Below are positions 1 to 8,840 of a stretch of 64,000 nucleotides of DNA, in pieces. Both the position numbers and the translations under genes were made by a program. Source of the DNA: DATEPR01 sp963780635 (GTDB lineage Bacteria > Actinomycetota > Actinomycetes > Mycobacteriales > Pseudonocardiaceae); assembly GCA_963780635.1 (NCBI GenBank), contig CAWACW010000015.1:248001-312000 (forward strand), given 5' to 3'. The notes under the pieces were generated by a model that did no database searches, had not been told where the DNA came from, and saw only the letters and a list, made by a program, of their open reading frames with translations. The stretch's first letter is position 1, and each line of letters begins with the position of its first letter.

Positions 1-585
1 CGGCCGCAGCGGGATGGTCTTCTCCAGCACGGCCTTCGTGCCGACGAGCTTGAACTTGCCGATCGCCGGGTCGAAGTCCGGGATCGGCTCGACTTGGCGA
101 CACCGTCCGGGCCGTCGACGTTCGGGCCGCGGTCGGTCAGGCCGTAGAACTCGTCCTTCGAGCCGGGCACCGGGGCCAGCGAGGAGCCGTACGCGCCGCC
201 GGTGATCTTCACGCCGCCGATCGTGGCCAGCGGCGGCAGGTGCGTGCTGGTAGAGATGCACGGCGTCGCTGACGGTGTAGGTGAAGCTGTCGGTGCCGGT
301 GAAGCCCGCTGCCGGCGTGTAGCGGAACGAGCCGTCCTGGTCGAGCGTCAGCGAACCGTGCGCCGGATCGCTGTGCGCCACGAGCGTGACCGGCGATCCC
401 TTGTCGTTGCCCAGGATGCCGCTGCCACGCACGCTGAGCTGCTGCCCCGCGGCGGTCCGGTACGCATCGTTCCTGGCCTGCAGCGACGGTCCGTGGTCGT
501 TGTCGTGTGCCTGCGCCACCCCGGCGACGGCCAGCGACAGCACGAGTGTCGTCGCGGTCGCGGCGGCGATTCCTAACCGGTTCAT
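1..585 (-). CDS. Secreted phytase-like (esterase-like) protein, partial and frameshifted
   Basis: The gene starts at ATG 585 behind a strong GAGGAGG site and runs off the left edge. Residues 1-26 form a signal peptide ending in an AQA-type cleavage site. An Ig/cadherin-like repeat follows, visible as GSLTLDQDGSFRYTP and then FTGTDSFTYTVSDA. The next part (GGVKITGGAYGSS, then DEFYGLTDRGPN) resembles the esterase-like phytase domain PF13449, so I infer an exported phosphoesterase-like protein. Two frame changes are needed, near 253 and near 88; protein similarity continues on both sides, so they look like sequence indels rather than decay. The catalytic part lies outside the window, so activity cannot be judged. 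Confidence 0.7.
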   Translation of the reverse strand, partial: MNRLGIAAATATTLVLSLAVAGVAQAHDNDHGPSLQARNDAYRTAAGQQLSVRGSGILGNDKGSPVTLVAHSDPAHGSLTLDQDGSFRYTPAAGFTGTDSFTYTVSDAVHLYQHAPAAAGHDRRREDHRRRVRLLAGPGARLEGRVLRPDRPRPERRRPGRCRQVEPIPDFDPAIGKFKLVGTKAVLEKTIPLRP

Positions 586-737
586 CGAGTGCCTCCTCGC
601 ATCCGCGTACGCGCGACGCGGCGCTCGGAAGTCTGATCAGCGCGGATGTACCGGTGGCGGCCAACGGGCAACGCGGCGGTGAACACCCGTGCGGCAGTGC
701 GCTGGGTCACCTCGGCAACCTGTACAGAAGGGAGGTA

Positions 738-3056
738 TCAGCGACCCGCCGCGTCCATACCGGCACGGACGATGCTGTCGGCGTCGATGCCGTGGTAGCG
801 GTAGACCTCCTCGACCGAACCGACCTGACCGAACTTCGTCACGCCGAGGGAGACCGTGGGCACCTGGTTGACGGTGCCGAGGAACGCCAGCGAGTGCGGG
901 TGGCCGTCGAGCACGGTGACCAGCGGCGTCGCCCGGTTCGCCGGCAGGACCTGGTCCAGGATCCACGTCGATCCGTCGGAGTTGCCCTGCCTGGTGCGCA
1001 GCGCGTCGAACAGCAGGCCAGGACTGGTCACGCACAGCACGTCGGCCGGGGTGCCGGCCGCGGCCAGCCGGTCGGCCGCCGCGAGGGCTTCGGTGACGAC
1101 GGCGCCCATCGCGGCGATCGTGACGGCGGGGCTGGGCGTGCGGCGCAGCGAGTACGCACCGGCGACGACCTGCCGCCTGCGCCGTTGTCTGGCCGCCGGG
1201 TCGGCGGGCATCGCGGCGAGGCTCTGGTCCACCGGGCGGGTGGACAGCCGCAGGTACGCCGAGCGGCCGTCCGGCTTGCCCAGCCCGGCGAGGGCGGCCA
1301 GCATGGTCCACTCCACGTCGATGGCGAACGCGGGCTCGTAGCTCACGCAGCCCGGCTGCTCGATGCCGATGGACGGCGTGGTGATCGACTGGTGCGCCCC
1401 GCCTTCCGGAGCGAGTGTCACGCCGGACGGCGTGCCGACCAGGATCGACTGGCCGCCCGCATAGATCCCGAACGACCACGGTTCCAGCGCGCGCTCGACG
1501 AACGGGTCGTAGAGCACGCCGATCGGGAGCAGCGGCTGACCCCAGCGGCTCCAGGTCGCGCCCAGCTCACCGAGCAGGCCGACCAGGTTGGTTTCCGCGA
1601 TGCCCAGCTCGATGTGCTGGCCGGTCGGCTTCTCCCGCCAGTGCAGGATCGTCTCCGCGTCGTCGGCGAACCAGTCGACGCGCTCCCGCGACGACCACAC
1701 GCCGACCTTGTTCACCCACCCGCCGAGGTTGGTGGTGGAGCTGACGTCCGGGCTGACCGTGACCACGCGCCGCGCCGCGTCCGGGGCTTCCCTGGTGAGG
1801 TCGAGCAGCACCCGGCCGAGTGCGGCCTGGGTCGTGGCGACACCGGTCGGGGTGCGGCCGATGTCGGTGGGCAGCGCGGGCGGTTCGTGCGGTGCGAACT
1901 CGGGCCTGCGCAACCGGTCTGCCGTGTGCGCGCACAGCTTGCCCGGCTCGCTGTCCGGAGCGAACGCCTGCCACGGCGCGTCGAGCGTCATGCCGAGCCT
2001 GCCCGCCAGTTCCTCCATCTGGTCGCCGGTCAGCAGCGACGAGTGGTTCTGCGGGTGGCCCTGGATCGGCAGGCCGTAACCCTTGATGGTGTAGGCGAAG
2101 ATCACCGTCGGCCGGGTGTCCTCAATAGACTGGAAGGCGGTGTCCAGCGCCGTGAGGTCATGGCCGCCGAGGTTGCGGATGGCGGCCATCAGCGTCTCGT
2201 CGTCGAGAGCGGCGACCAGTCCGGCGAGCGGCTCGCTGTCCGCGGGCAGCCGCTCCCGCAACTGGTCGGGCGCGCAGCGCAGGAGCCGTTGGTACTCGGG
2301 GTTGGACATGGTGTCGATGCGGGCCCGCAGCGCGTCACCGCCGGGGCGCTCGAACAGCTCGGTCAGCAACCGGCCGTACTTGAGCGTGAGCACCTGCCAG
2401 CCCGCGCTGGCGAACATGCCCTGCAACCGGTCGGCGGCGATGTTGGGCACCACACGGTCCAGTGACTGCCGGTTGAGGTCGACGATCCAGACGATCTCGC
2501 CCAGCTCGGCCACGCCAGGGTCGAGGACCGCCTCCCACACCGCGCCCTCGTCCAGCTCGGCGTCGCCCAGCAGGGAGAACTGCCTGCCGGTGCCCGCACC
2601 GCCGAACGTGGTGGCCACGTACCGGCGGGCCAGCGCACCCCAGACCGGTGCGGTGGCACCGATGCCGACGCTCCCGGTGCTGTAGTCGACCGGGTCTGGG
2701 TCCTTGGCACGGCTGGGATAGCTCTGCAGGCCACCGAACTCGCGCAGCGTCGACAGGTACTCCTCGGGCAGTTCGCCGAGCAGGTAGTTGATCGCGTGCA
2801 GTACCGGTGAGGCGTGCGGCTTGACCGACACCCGGTCCTCCGGGCGCAGGTGCGCGAACCACAGCGATGTCATGATCGACACCAGCGACGCGCTGGACGC
2901 CTGGTGACCACCCACCTTCAACCCGGACGGGTTGGGCCGCACCCGGTTCGCGTGGTGGATGATCGCCGTGGACAGCCACAGCACCCGCCGTTCGATCTCG
3001 GCGAGCACGGCGGCACCGGCCGCGTCCGGTTGGCGGGCAGGAGCAACGCTGGTCAT
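738..3056 (-). CDS. Transketolase-like pyruvate dehydrogenase E1 (AceE-type) homologue
   Basis: This is a 772-aa thiamine-diphosphate enzyme of the homodimeric AceE/transketolase class. The diphosphate-binding motif appears as GDAELDEG at about residues 164-171, with its distal Asn near 195 (DLNRQSLD). HASPVLHAINYLLG and GGHQASSASL resemble the N-terminal AceE active site, and ELGIAETNLVGLLGELG marks the pyrimidine-binding domain. At 772 aa it is about 100 residues shorter than typical AceE, so it may act on a different 2-oxo acid or ketose. ATG 3056 is preferred over an upstream ATG at 3092 because family similarity begins after it, although its GGTGG site is weak. An SDR gene lies 63 bp upstream on the same strand and may be co-transcribed. 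Confidence 0.8.
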   Translation of the reverse strand: MTSVAPARQPDAAGAAVLAEIERRVLWLSTAIIHHANRVRPNPSGLKVGGHQASSASLVSIMTSLWFAHLRPEDRVSVKPHASPVLHAINYLLGELPEEYLSTLREFGGLQSYPSRAKDPDPVDYSTGSVGIGATAPVWGALARRYVATTFGGAGTGRQFSLLGDAELDEGAVWEAVLDPGVAELGEIVWIVDLNRQSLDRVVPNIAADRLQGMFASAGWQVLTLKYGRLLTELFERPGGDALRARIDTMSNPEYQRLLRCAPDQLRERLPADSEPLAGLVAALDDETLMAAIRNLGGHDLTALDTAFQSIEDTRPTVIFAYTIKGYGLPIQGHPQNHSSLLTGDQMEELAGRLGMTLDAPWQAFAPDSEPGKLCAHTADRLRRPEFAPHEPPALPTDIGRTPTGVATTQAALGRVLLDLTREAPDAARRVVTVSPDVSSTTNLGGWVNKVGVWSSRERVDWFADDAETILHWREKPTGQHIELGIAETNLVGLLGELGATWSRWGQPLLPIGVLYDPFVERALEPWSFGIYAGGQSILVGTPSGVTLAPEGGAHQSITTPSIGIEQPGCVSYEPAFAIDVEWTMLAALAGLGKPDGRSAYLRLSTRPVDQSLAAMPADPAARQRRRRQVVAGAYSLRRTPSPAVTIAAMGAVVTEALAAADRLAAAGTPADVLCVTSPGLLFDALRTRQGNSDGSTWILDQVLPANRATPLVTVLDGHPHSLAFLGTVNQVPTVSLGVTKFGQVGSVEEVYRYHGIDADSIVRAGMDAAGR

Positions 3057-3119
3057 GCCACCGATGACAACATCACGCGATCGATTGCACAACAGGGCGT
3101 CGGTCTCACGACCGGTTCG

Positions 3120-3863
3120 TCACGCGATGCCACCGTTGGAGTAGACGACCTGGCCGTTGACCCAGTGCCCCGGGCCGGCCAGGAACGCGATCACCGCCGC
3201 CGCGTCCTCCGGGGTGCCCAATCGCTGCAGCGGCGGCTGCGCGGCCATCCGCGCGATGGTCTCCTCGTCCTTGCCGTCCAGGAACAACGCGGTCGCGGTC
3301 GGGCCGGGGGCCACCGCGTTGACGGTGATGTTCCGGCCACGCAGCTCGCGGGCGAGGATCAACACCAGGCTGTCCACGGCGCCCTTGCTCATCGTGTAGG
3401 CGGCGTAGGTGGGCATGGACAGCTTCGTCACCGTGCTGGACAGATGGATGATCGCGCCGCCGTCGCGCATCCGGCGGACGGCCTGCTGGCTGACCACGAA
3501 CGCACCGCGGATGTTGACCCGGTGCATCCGGTCCAGCCAGGCCAGGTCGTAGTCGTCGACGGTACCCAGCAGCATCAGCCCGGCGGCGTTGACGACGACG
3601 TCGATGCCGCCCAACTCGGCATCGATCCGGTCGAACAGCGACGTCATGGCCGCCTCGTCGGCGACGTCGCCCTGCATCGCGATCGCCCGGCCACCGGCCT
3701 CGGTGATCTCGGCGACCGCCTTGTCCGCCTGGGCCTGGTTGCCCGCGTAGTTGACCACGACGGTGAAGCCGTCGGCGGCCAGGCGTTTCGAGGTCGCGAG
3801 GCCGATACCGCGTGATCCACCGGTGACGAGCGCCACCCGGGCCCCGTTGTCGTGCTCACTCAT
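3120..3863 (-). CDS. SDR-family oxidoreductase (FabG-like)
   Basis: This classical short-chain dehydrogenase has 247 aa, the usual length. It shows the dinucleotide motif TGGSRGIG (residues 14-21), the structural NAAG (about 92), a catalytic Ser near 142 and YTMSK (Tyr156, Lys160). The start ATG 3863 has GAGAGGAG seven bases upstream; a longer reading to 3917 has no such site. It lies 50 bp downstream of a PLP-enzyme gene and upstream of the E1-like gene, all on the minus strand, so one transcript is plausible. The substrate cannot be read from the sequence; 3-oxoacyl or sugar/alcohol oxidoreductase activity is typical of this subgroup. Confidence 0.85.
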   Translation of the reverse strand: MSEHDNGARVALVTGGSRGIGLATSKRLAADGFTVVVNYAGNQAQADKAVAEITEAGGRAIAMQGDVADEAAMTSLFDRIDAELGGIDVVVNAAGLMLLGTVDDYDLAWLDRMHRVNIRGAFVVSQQAVRRMRDGGAIIHLSSTVTKLSMPTYAAYTMSKGAVDSLVLILARELRGRNITVNAVAPGPTATALFLDGKDEETIARMAAQPPLQRLGTPEDAAAVIAFLAGPGHWVNGQVVYSNGGIA

Positions 3864-3913
3864 CGTGGCTCCTCTCCGTCGTGCCAGGGATCGATCGTCG
3901 CCGCACCGCTGGG

Positions 3914-4864
3914 TCACGGCAAACGCTGGCCGGTGATCTCCCCCACGTAGGAATGCCCGAACAGGCCCGGCAGGCCGCCGGTGTGCACGAACACGGTCCG
4001 CTCGCCCGGCTTGATGTCGCCGTCCCGCACGGCCGCGACCAGCCCGGCGAACGCCTTCGCGGTGTAGACGGGATCGAGCACGACACCCTCGATCCTGGCC
4101 ACGTCGGCCAGCGCGCCGCGGGCGGCGTCGGTGAGCACGCCGTAGCCGGGGCCGGCCTGGTCGTCGCGCAGCCGCAGGCCCTCGACCGGCGCGCCGAGTT
4201 CGGTGACCAGTTCACGGACGCGCTGCTCCGGGTCGTCGACGGCGCCGGTCGGCACACCCAGCACGTGGTCGGCGTCCAGGCCCGCGACCAGCCCCGCCAT
4301 CGTGCCGCCCGACCCGACGGCGACCACGACGTGCCGCAGGTCCGGTGCCTGCGTGGCCAGTTCCGTCGCACACTCGACGTAACCGCGGGCGCCGAGCGCG
4401 CTCGAACCGCCGAACGGCACCACGTAGGGCCGGGCACCGGCGGCCTCGCGGTGCTTCGCGAGGTCGGCCGCCACCGCTTCCAGGGCGGTGTCGTCGACGT
4501 CGCCCGCCCAGTGCAGTTCGGCCCCGAGCAGGTGATCCAGGACGAGATTGCCGGTGGCCGTGTCCGGGCCGGTGCCCGCCAGGACCAGCAGGCAGCCCAG
4601 GCCGAGCCGGGCGGCCGCGGCAGCCGTGCAGCGGGCGTGGTTGCTCTGCGCCGCGCCCGTGGTGACCAGCAGGTCGGCCCCGGCGGCGACGGCGGCGCCC
4701 GCGGTGTGTTCCAGCTTGCGGACCTTGTTGCCGCCGCCGCCCAGGCCGGTCAGGTCGTCCCGCTTGAGCCACAGGTCCTCCGGTCGCAGTCCGATGTGCT
4801 CGGCGAGCCGGGGAGCGTGTTCCAGCGGGGTCGGCCAGGTGCCCAGCCGGACGGTTGATGTCAC
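3914..4864 (-). CDS. D-cysteine desulfhydrase / ACC deaminase-family PLP enzyme
   Basis: This 316-aa fold-type II PLP enzyme carries the PLP lysine in GGGGNKVRKLE (Lys47). It also has TTGAAQSNHARC, which resembles the substrate-binding Ser-Asn-His of the D-cysteine desulfhydrase/ACC deaminase family, and VAVGSGGTMAGL as a phosphate-binding Gly-rich loop. HTGGLPGLFG is the C-terminal signature. Members release pyruvate and ammonia, with H2S, from D-cysteine, or deaminate 1-aminocyclopropane-1-carboxylate; the sequence alone does not separate these. GTG 4864 overlaps the stop of the upstream FAD monooxygenase as GTGA, implying translational coupling, which is an unusual pairing for this enzyme. 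Confidence 0.85.
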   Translation of the reverse strand: MTSTVRLGTWPTPLEHAPRLAEHIGLRPEDLWLKRDDLTGLGGGGNKVRKLEHTAGAAVAAGADLLVTTGAAQSNHARCTAAAAARLGLGCLLVLAGTGPDTATGNLVLDHLLGAELHWAGDVDDTALEAVAADLAKHREAAGARPYVVPFGGSSALGARGYVECATELATQAPDLRHVVVAVGSGGTMAGLVAGLDADHVLGVPTGAVDDPEQRVRELVTELGAPVEGLRLRDDQAGPGYGVLTDAARGALADVARIEGVVLDPVYTAKAFAGLVAAVRDGDIKPGERTVFVHTGGLPGLFGHSYVGEITGQRLP

Positions 4865-6087
4865 CGCCTGACGCTAACAGCCGGTCCGTGGTCCTTCAGC
4901 GTGATCATGCTCGCGGCATCGTCGATGCCGCCCATGATCTTCTCCTTGCCGGGCAGGTGCGGCAGTACGCGCATCACCTGGTTGCGGGCCCAGATCCCGG
5001 CCCGGGTCCTGGGCAGGAAGCCGCTGACGCCGCCCGGCGGCCGCTGCTGGCCGGCGGCCACGTAGTCGCGCATCTCCCGCTCGTACGCCTCGAACGCGAC
5101 CACGTGGTCGCCGCCCGCCGCGGCCAGTTCGCCCGCCAGCACGTAGGCGCCGACCAGTGCCATCGAGGTACCCATGCCGATCGACCCGCCGAACGCGGAG
5201 TCACCCAGCAGCACCGCGCGGCCGGTGGCGAACCGGTCCGGCCGCACCGCGCCCACCCTGGCGAAGTAGAGGTCGTCGGTGGCCGGCAGCTGGCGCAGCA
5301 TGCTCGGCACCTCCCAGCCGACGCCGTCGAACACCTCGGCCAGCAACGCCTGCTGCGCGGCCATGTCCCGACGGTCGTAGCTCAGCTCCGGTGACGCGAA
5401 CGCGAACATCGCCCTGACCTCGCCGTCCGTCCCGAGTGGATAGAGCATCGCCAGTCGCCCACCGACGCCGTTGCCCGCCGGGAGGCTGTACATCAGTTCC
5501 CAGCCGTCCAGGGCGAGATCGGTGTGCGCGGTGAAGTACGCCGAGTAGTAGCCGAGATCGTGGACCAGGTCGGCGTCATCGCCGAACGCCAACGCCCGCA
5601 CCCCGGACCGCAGCCCGTCCGCGCCGACCACGATGTCGAACCGCCGCGGCGGCGCCTGGGCGAACGTGACGTCGACGCCGTCGGCGTGCTCGTCCAGACC
5701 GGTGATCATGTCCCCGTACACGTACTCCACGCCGTCGGTGGCGTCGTGCAGGATGCTCACCAGATCGCCGCGCAGGATCTCGATCTCCGCGATGATGCCG
5801 CCGGAGTGACCGAAGTCGTCGCCGCGCATCACGGCCAGCCGCTTGTTGTCCGCGTTCACGTACGCGAGGCCGTGCGTGCCGGTGTGGTGCGCGCGGATCT
5901 CGTCCATGATCCCCATCCGGCTCACCACGTCCCTCGCGGTGCCCCGGATGTCGACGGCCTGGCCGCCGCGGCGCGGGCCCGGCGCTCGTTCGACCACGGT
6001 CGGCGTGCAGCCGTAGCGGCGCAGCCAGTAGGCGAGCGCGGGTCCGGCGATCCCAGCCCCCGAGATCAACACGGTGCCGTTGCGCAT
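4861..6087 (-). CDS. FAD-dependent monooxygenase (PHBH-fold, TetX-like)
   Basis: This 408-aa class A flavin monooxygenase has the N-terminal Rossmann motif GAGIAG (residues 10-15), a VVGADGLRS DG-type motif near 155-161 and VLLGDSAFGGS near 292 for the FAD ribityl site. It belongs with single-component NAD(P)H-dependent hydroxylases of the tetracycline-inactivating and aromatic-hydroxylating type. ATG 6087 follows GGGGAGGA; an in-frame start at 6123 lacks a site. It is divergent from a GntR-TetR fusion regulator across 98 bp that hold an inverted repeat, so substrate-induced expression through that regulator is likely. Whether it degrades an antibiotic or a natural aromatic compound is not determinable here. 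Confidence 0.85.
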   Translation of the reverse strand: MRNGTVLISGAGIAGPALAYWLRRYGCTPTVVERAPGPRRGGQAVDIRGTARDVVSRMGIMDEIRAHHTGTHGLAYVNADNKRLAVMRGDDFGHSGGIIAEIEILRGDLVSILHDATDGVEYVYGDMITGLDEHADGVDVTFAQAPPRRFDIVVGADGLRSGVRALAFGDDADLVHDLGYYSAYFTAHTDLALDGWELMYSLPAGNGVGGRLAMLYPLGTDGEVRAMFAFASPELSYDRRDMAAQQALLAEVFDGVGWEVPSMLRQLPATDDLYFARVGAVRPDRFATGRAVLLGDSAFGGSIGMGTSMALVGAYVLAGELAAAGGDHVVAFEAYEREMRDYVAAGQQRPPGGVSGFLPRTRAGIWARNQVMRVLPHLPGKEKIMGGIDDAASMITLKDHGPAVSVRR

Positions 6088-6138
6088 GCTGTCCTCCCCT
6101 GTTTCTTCGGTCATTGCGTACACCGTATCGAGCAGGGC

Positions 6139-6173
6139 GTACAGTGCAAGCAGAACGGCCAGTGCACTAGTAC
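6139..6173. promoter_or_regulatory. Inverted-repeat operator between monooxygenase and GntR-TetR regulator
   Basis: The arms GTACAGTGCA (6139-6148) and TGCACTAGTAC (6163-6173) form an imperfect inverted repeat (GTAC, then AGTGCA, with one extra base in the second arm). The palindrome AGTGCACT sits within the right arm. It lies in the only divergent spacer of this pair and ends 12 bp before the regulator start, so I infer it is the regulator's binding site. Confidence 0.5.
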
Positions 6174-6185
6174 GTTGGAGGCCTC

Positions 6186-7112
6186 GTGGACACAGCGGCG
6201 CCCTACCGCCGGATCGCGAGCGAGATTGGTGACCGGATCGCGGCGGGCGAGCTGCGACCGGGCGATCGAGTGCCGTCGACCAGGGAGATCACCCGCCGCT
6301 GGGGAGTGGCGATGGCCACCGCGACGAAGGCCATCGCCGCGCTGCGCGAGTCCGGGCTCGTCGAGACGAGGCCGGGCGCGGGCACAGTGGTGCGATCGAC
6401 AGGTGCACTACCGAAGCGCACTACCTCAGCGGGGCCGAGGGAGCGCGAACTGAACCGCACCCGGATCGTGCGCGCGGCGATCGCGATCGCGGACACGGAG
6501 GGCATCGGCGCGCTGTCCATGCGCCGGGTCGCCACGAGCCTGCATGTCGCCACGATGTCGCTGTACCGGCACGTGCCCGGCAAGGAGGAACTGACGCTGC
6601 TGATGGTGGACGCCGTGTTCGGCGAGACACCGTTCCCGGAGCAACGGCCCGCGCACTGGCGGTCGTCGATCGAGTTCGCGGGCAGGCTGATGTGGCGGAC
6701 GTTCCGCGCCCATCCCTGGGCGGCCGAGCTGCTGTCGATGACCCGGCCGCAGCTGCTGCCGAACCTGCTCGACTACGTGGAATGGACGCTCGGCCCACTG
6801 AGCGCGCTGGGCCTGGACGTCGACACCATGATGTCGTTCCACCTCACGCTGTTCGGGCATGTGCGCAGCACGGCGATGAACCTGCACTCCGAGTCGCAGG
6901 CCGAGCAGGACACCGGGCTGACCGCGGACGAGTGGCTGCAGACCCAGGAGCCCGACATGCGCGCACTGCTCGCGTCGGGCAGGTATCCGGCGTTCGGGCG
7001 GATCGTCGAGCAGGAGTACGACTTCGACCTGGACACGCTGTTCGAGTTCGGCCTGCGCAGCCTGCTCGACGGGTTCGAGGTACTGCTGCGGCAGCGCGCC
7101 CGGCGTCGTTGA
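6186..7112 (+). CDS. GntR-TetR double-HTH transcriptional regulator
   Basis: This 308-aa protein joins two DNA-binding domains. Residues 1-70 are a GntR winged helix (YRRIASEIGDRIAAGELRPG and VPSTREITRRWGV). Residues about 90-150 are a TetR helix-turn-helix (LSMRRVATSLHVATMSLYRH and VPGKEEL). A TetR C-terminal ligand domain of the PF02909 type fills the rest. The start is GTG 6186 behind TTGGAG. It is divergent from the FAD monooxygenase, the usual position for a TetR repressor controlling a detoxifying enzyme. Two HTH units in one chain could allow recognition of a composite operator. This architecture occurs in other actinomycetes, so the fusion is not a local artefact. Confidence 0.9.
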   Translation: MDTAAPYRRIASEIGDRIAAGELRPGDRVPSTREITRRWGVAMATATKAIAALRESGLVETRPGAGTVVRSTGALPKRTTSAGPRERELNRTRIVRAAIAIADTEGIGALSMRRVATSLHVATMSLYRHVPGKEELTLLMVDAVFGETPFPEQRPAHWRSSIEFAGRLMWRTFRAHPWAAELLSMTRPQLLPNLLDYVEWTLGPLSALGLDVDTMMSFHLTLFGHVRSTAMNLHSESQAEQDTGLTADEWLQTQEPDMRALLASGRYPAFGRIVEQEYDFDLDTLFEFGLRSLLDGFEVLLRQRARRR

Positions 7113-7144
7113 CTGGTCGGTCCGATTACGCGACCCTACTGGTC

Positions 7145-7636
7145 ATGCGCTATGCCGACACCCCGACGATCGACGTGGAACTCCACGTCGACGCCCCACC
7201 GGACCGCGTCTGGGATCTCGTCAGCGACATCCACCTGATCGCCGAGCTCAGCTCCGAGGTGACCAGCGTGTCGTGGGCCGACGACGCGGCCGGACCGTGC
7301 CTCGGAGCCCGGTTCCTCGGCCGCAACCACCACCAGGCGTTCGGCGACTGGGAGACCACGTCCATCGTGATCGACTGCGACCGGCCGCGGGTGTTCGGCT
7401 GGGCGGTGACCGACGTCGACCAGCCGTCCTCGGTGTGGCGGTTCCTGCTGCGGCCGCGGGGCGCGGGCACGGTCCTCACGCAGTGGGCACAGATGGGGCC
7501 CGCGCGGTCCGGACTGAGTTTCGCGATCGACCGGATGCCCGCGAAGGAGGAGCGGATCGTGGCGCGGCGGCTGGCCGAGTTCCGCGCGGGGATGACCGCG
7601 AACCTGGCCCGCATCAAGGAAATCTCGGAGGCCTGA
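7145..7636 (+). CDS. SRPBCC-family (polyketide cyclase/dehydrase-like) protein
   Basis: This 163-aa START/SRPBCC-fold protein opens with IDVELHVDAPPDRVWDLVSD, the typical first strand and helix of PF10604-type cyclase/dehydrase proteins, and ends with the long amphipathic helix that closes the hydrophobic pocket. Such proteins bind hydrophobic ligands; no catalytic residues are evident. The start ATG 7145 lies 32 bp after the regulator stop, with no strong ribosome site. Its stop TGA shares a base with the start of the next gene (TGATG), so it is translationally coupled to the F420/luciferase-like oxidoreductase, suggesting that the two act on the same small molecule. Confidence 0.8.
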   Translation: MRYADTPTIDVELHVDAPPDRVWDLVSDIHLIAELSSEVTSVSWADDAAGPCLGARFLGRNHHQAFGDWETTSIVIDCDRPRVFGWAVTDVDQPSSVWRFLLRPRGAGTVLTQWAQMGPARSGLSFAIDRMPAKEERIVARRLAEFRAGMTANLARIKEISEA

Positions 7637-8676
7637 TGCGCACCGCGACCACTGTCGAGCCGGCGCGCGACTGGCGCGGCACGATGGACTTCGTGGTCGA
7701 GGCCGAGCGGTTGGGGCTGGACGTCTGCTGGGTGGCCGAGGCGTGGGGCTCGGATGCTCCGTCGCCGCTGGGTTACCTGGCCGCCCGGACCGAGCGGATG
7801 CTGCTGGGCTCGGGCGTGCTGCAGGTCGGCACGCGGACCCCCACGGCGATCGCGATGACCGCGCTGACACTGGCCGAGTTGAGCGAGGGCCGGTTCCTGC
7901 TGGGGCTGGGCAACTCAGGGCCGCAGGTGATCGAGGGCCTGCACGGGGTGCCGTTCGCGAAGCCGGTGACGCGGATGCGCGAGACGCTCGCGGTGATCCG
8001 GCAGGTGTTCGCCGGGGAGAAGGTCGACCACCAGGGCGAGCTGATCCAGGTGCCACTGCCCGGTGGCGATGGCAAGCCGATGCGGTTGAGCATGGCCCCC
8101 AACGAGCACATCCCGGTCTACCTCGCCGCGCTCGCGCCGAACATGCTGCGGCTGACGGGCGAGACGGCGGACGGCTGGCTGGGCACGAGCTTCGTGCCCG
8201 AGGGCGCGGACGCCTACTTCCGTTACCTGCGTGAGGGTGCGGCCGGCGCCGGCCGGACGCTGGGCGAGCTGGACGTGTGCCAGGGCGCCGAGGTCGCGTT
8301 CGCGCGGGACGAGGACGAGCTGCGCCGGATGGTGGCCGAGCGCAGGCGGGGACTGGCGTTCAGCCTCGGCGGGATGGGCTCGGCGAGCACGAACTTCTAC
8401 CACGACGCGTACAGCCGCCAGGGCTGGACCGAGGTGGCCGGGCTGGTCCGTGAGCGCTGGCAGGCCGGGGATCGGGACGGAGCGGCCACCCTGGTGACCG
8501 ACGAGATGGTGCTGGCGACGACGTTGATCGGCACCGAACCGATGGTCCGCGAACGATTGCGCACCTGGCGATCCGCCGGTGTGGACACCGTGCGGCTGTA
8601 CCCCGCCGGCGACACGCTCGACGCCCGGCTGACCACACTCGGCCGGGCGATCGAGCTGGTCCACGAGATCGGCTAG
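7636..8676 (+). CDS. LLM-class F420-dependent oxidoreductase
   Basis: This 346-aa protein is a luciferase-like (alpha/beta)8 flavin/F420 oxidoreductase. It shows CWVAEAWGSDAPSPLGYLA near the N-terminus, LLGSGVLQVGTRTPTAIAMT, and the conserved RFLLGLGNSGPQVIEGLHG segment characteristic of actinobacterial F420-dependent members. The start ATG 7636 overlaps the SRPBCC stop by one base. An 11-bp perfect stem-loop at 8742-8770 ends the unit. The role is likely reduction or oxidation of a xenobiotic or secondary metabolite together with the upstream SRPBCC protein and the divergent monooxygenase; the substrate is unknown. Confidence 0.85.
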   Translation: MRTATTVEPARDWRGTMDFVVEAERLGLDVCWVAEAWGSDAPSPLGYLAARTERMLLGSGVLQVGTRTPTAIAMTALTLAELSEGRFLLGLGNSGPQVIEGLHGVPFAKPVTRMRETLAVIRQVFAGEKVDHQGELIQVPLPGGDGKPMRLSMAPNEHIPVYLAALAPNMLRLTGETADGWLGTSFVPEGADAYFRYLREGAAGAGRTLGELDVCQGAEVAFARDEDELRRMVAERRRGLAFSLGGMGSASTNFYHDAYSRQGWTEVAGLVRERWQAGDRDGAATLVTDEMVLATTLIGTEPMVRERLRTWRSAGVDTVRLYPAGDTLDARLTTLGRAIELVHEIG

Positions 8677-8741
8677 TGGCGTGTCCGGTAACCATGCCGG
8701 TGGAATTCCGGTGCCAGGTGGGCGCATCGCACGACGGAGGA

Positions 8742-8770
8742 GGCCCAGGTACCGCTGTTGTACCTGGGCC
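8742..8770 (+). terminator. Perfect 11-bp stem-loop after the F420-oxidoreductase gene
   Basis: GGCCCAGGTAC (8742-8752) pairs perfectly with GTACCTGGGCC (8760-8770) around a 7-nt loop. There is no T-tract, which is common for actinobacterial terminators. It lies between convergent genes and may serve both strands. Confidence 0.7.
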
Positions 8771-8840
8771 GACGACAACGCCGCAGGTGTCCGCGTGGGG
8801 CCGGAATCACCCGGTGAGGGTTGCCGGACACGCCAGTGAG

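Noticed and set aside
507..2465. 652-codon open frame on the plus strand opposite the E1-like gene
   Set aside because: It is an antisense frame kept open by high GC. It has no recognisable motifs, while the minus strand encodes a clear thiamine enzyme. Many similar long antisense frames in the window were dropped for the same reason.
3914..4864. Firm ACC deaminase call
   Set aside because: Motifs are common to D-cysteine desulfhydrase and ACC deaminase, and specificity residues could not be settled by eye.
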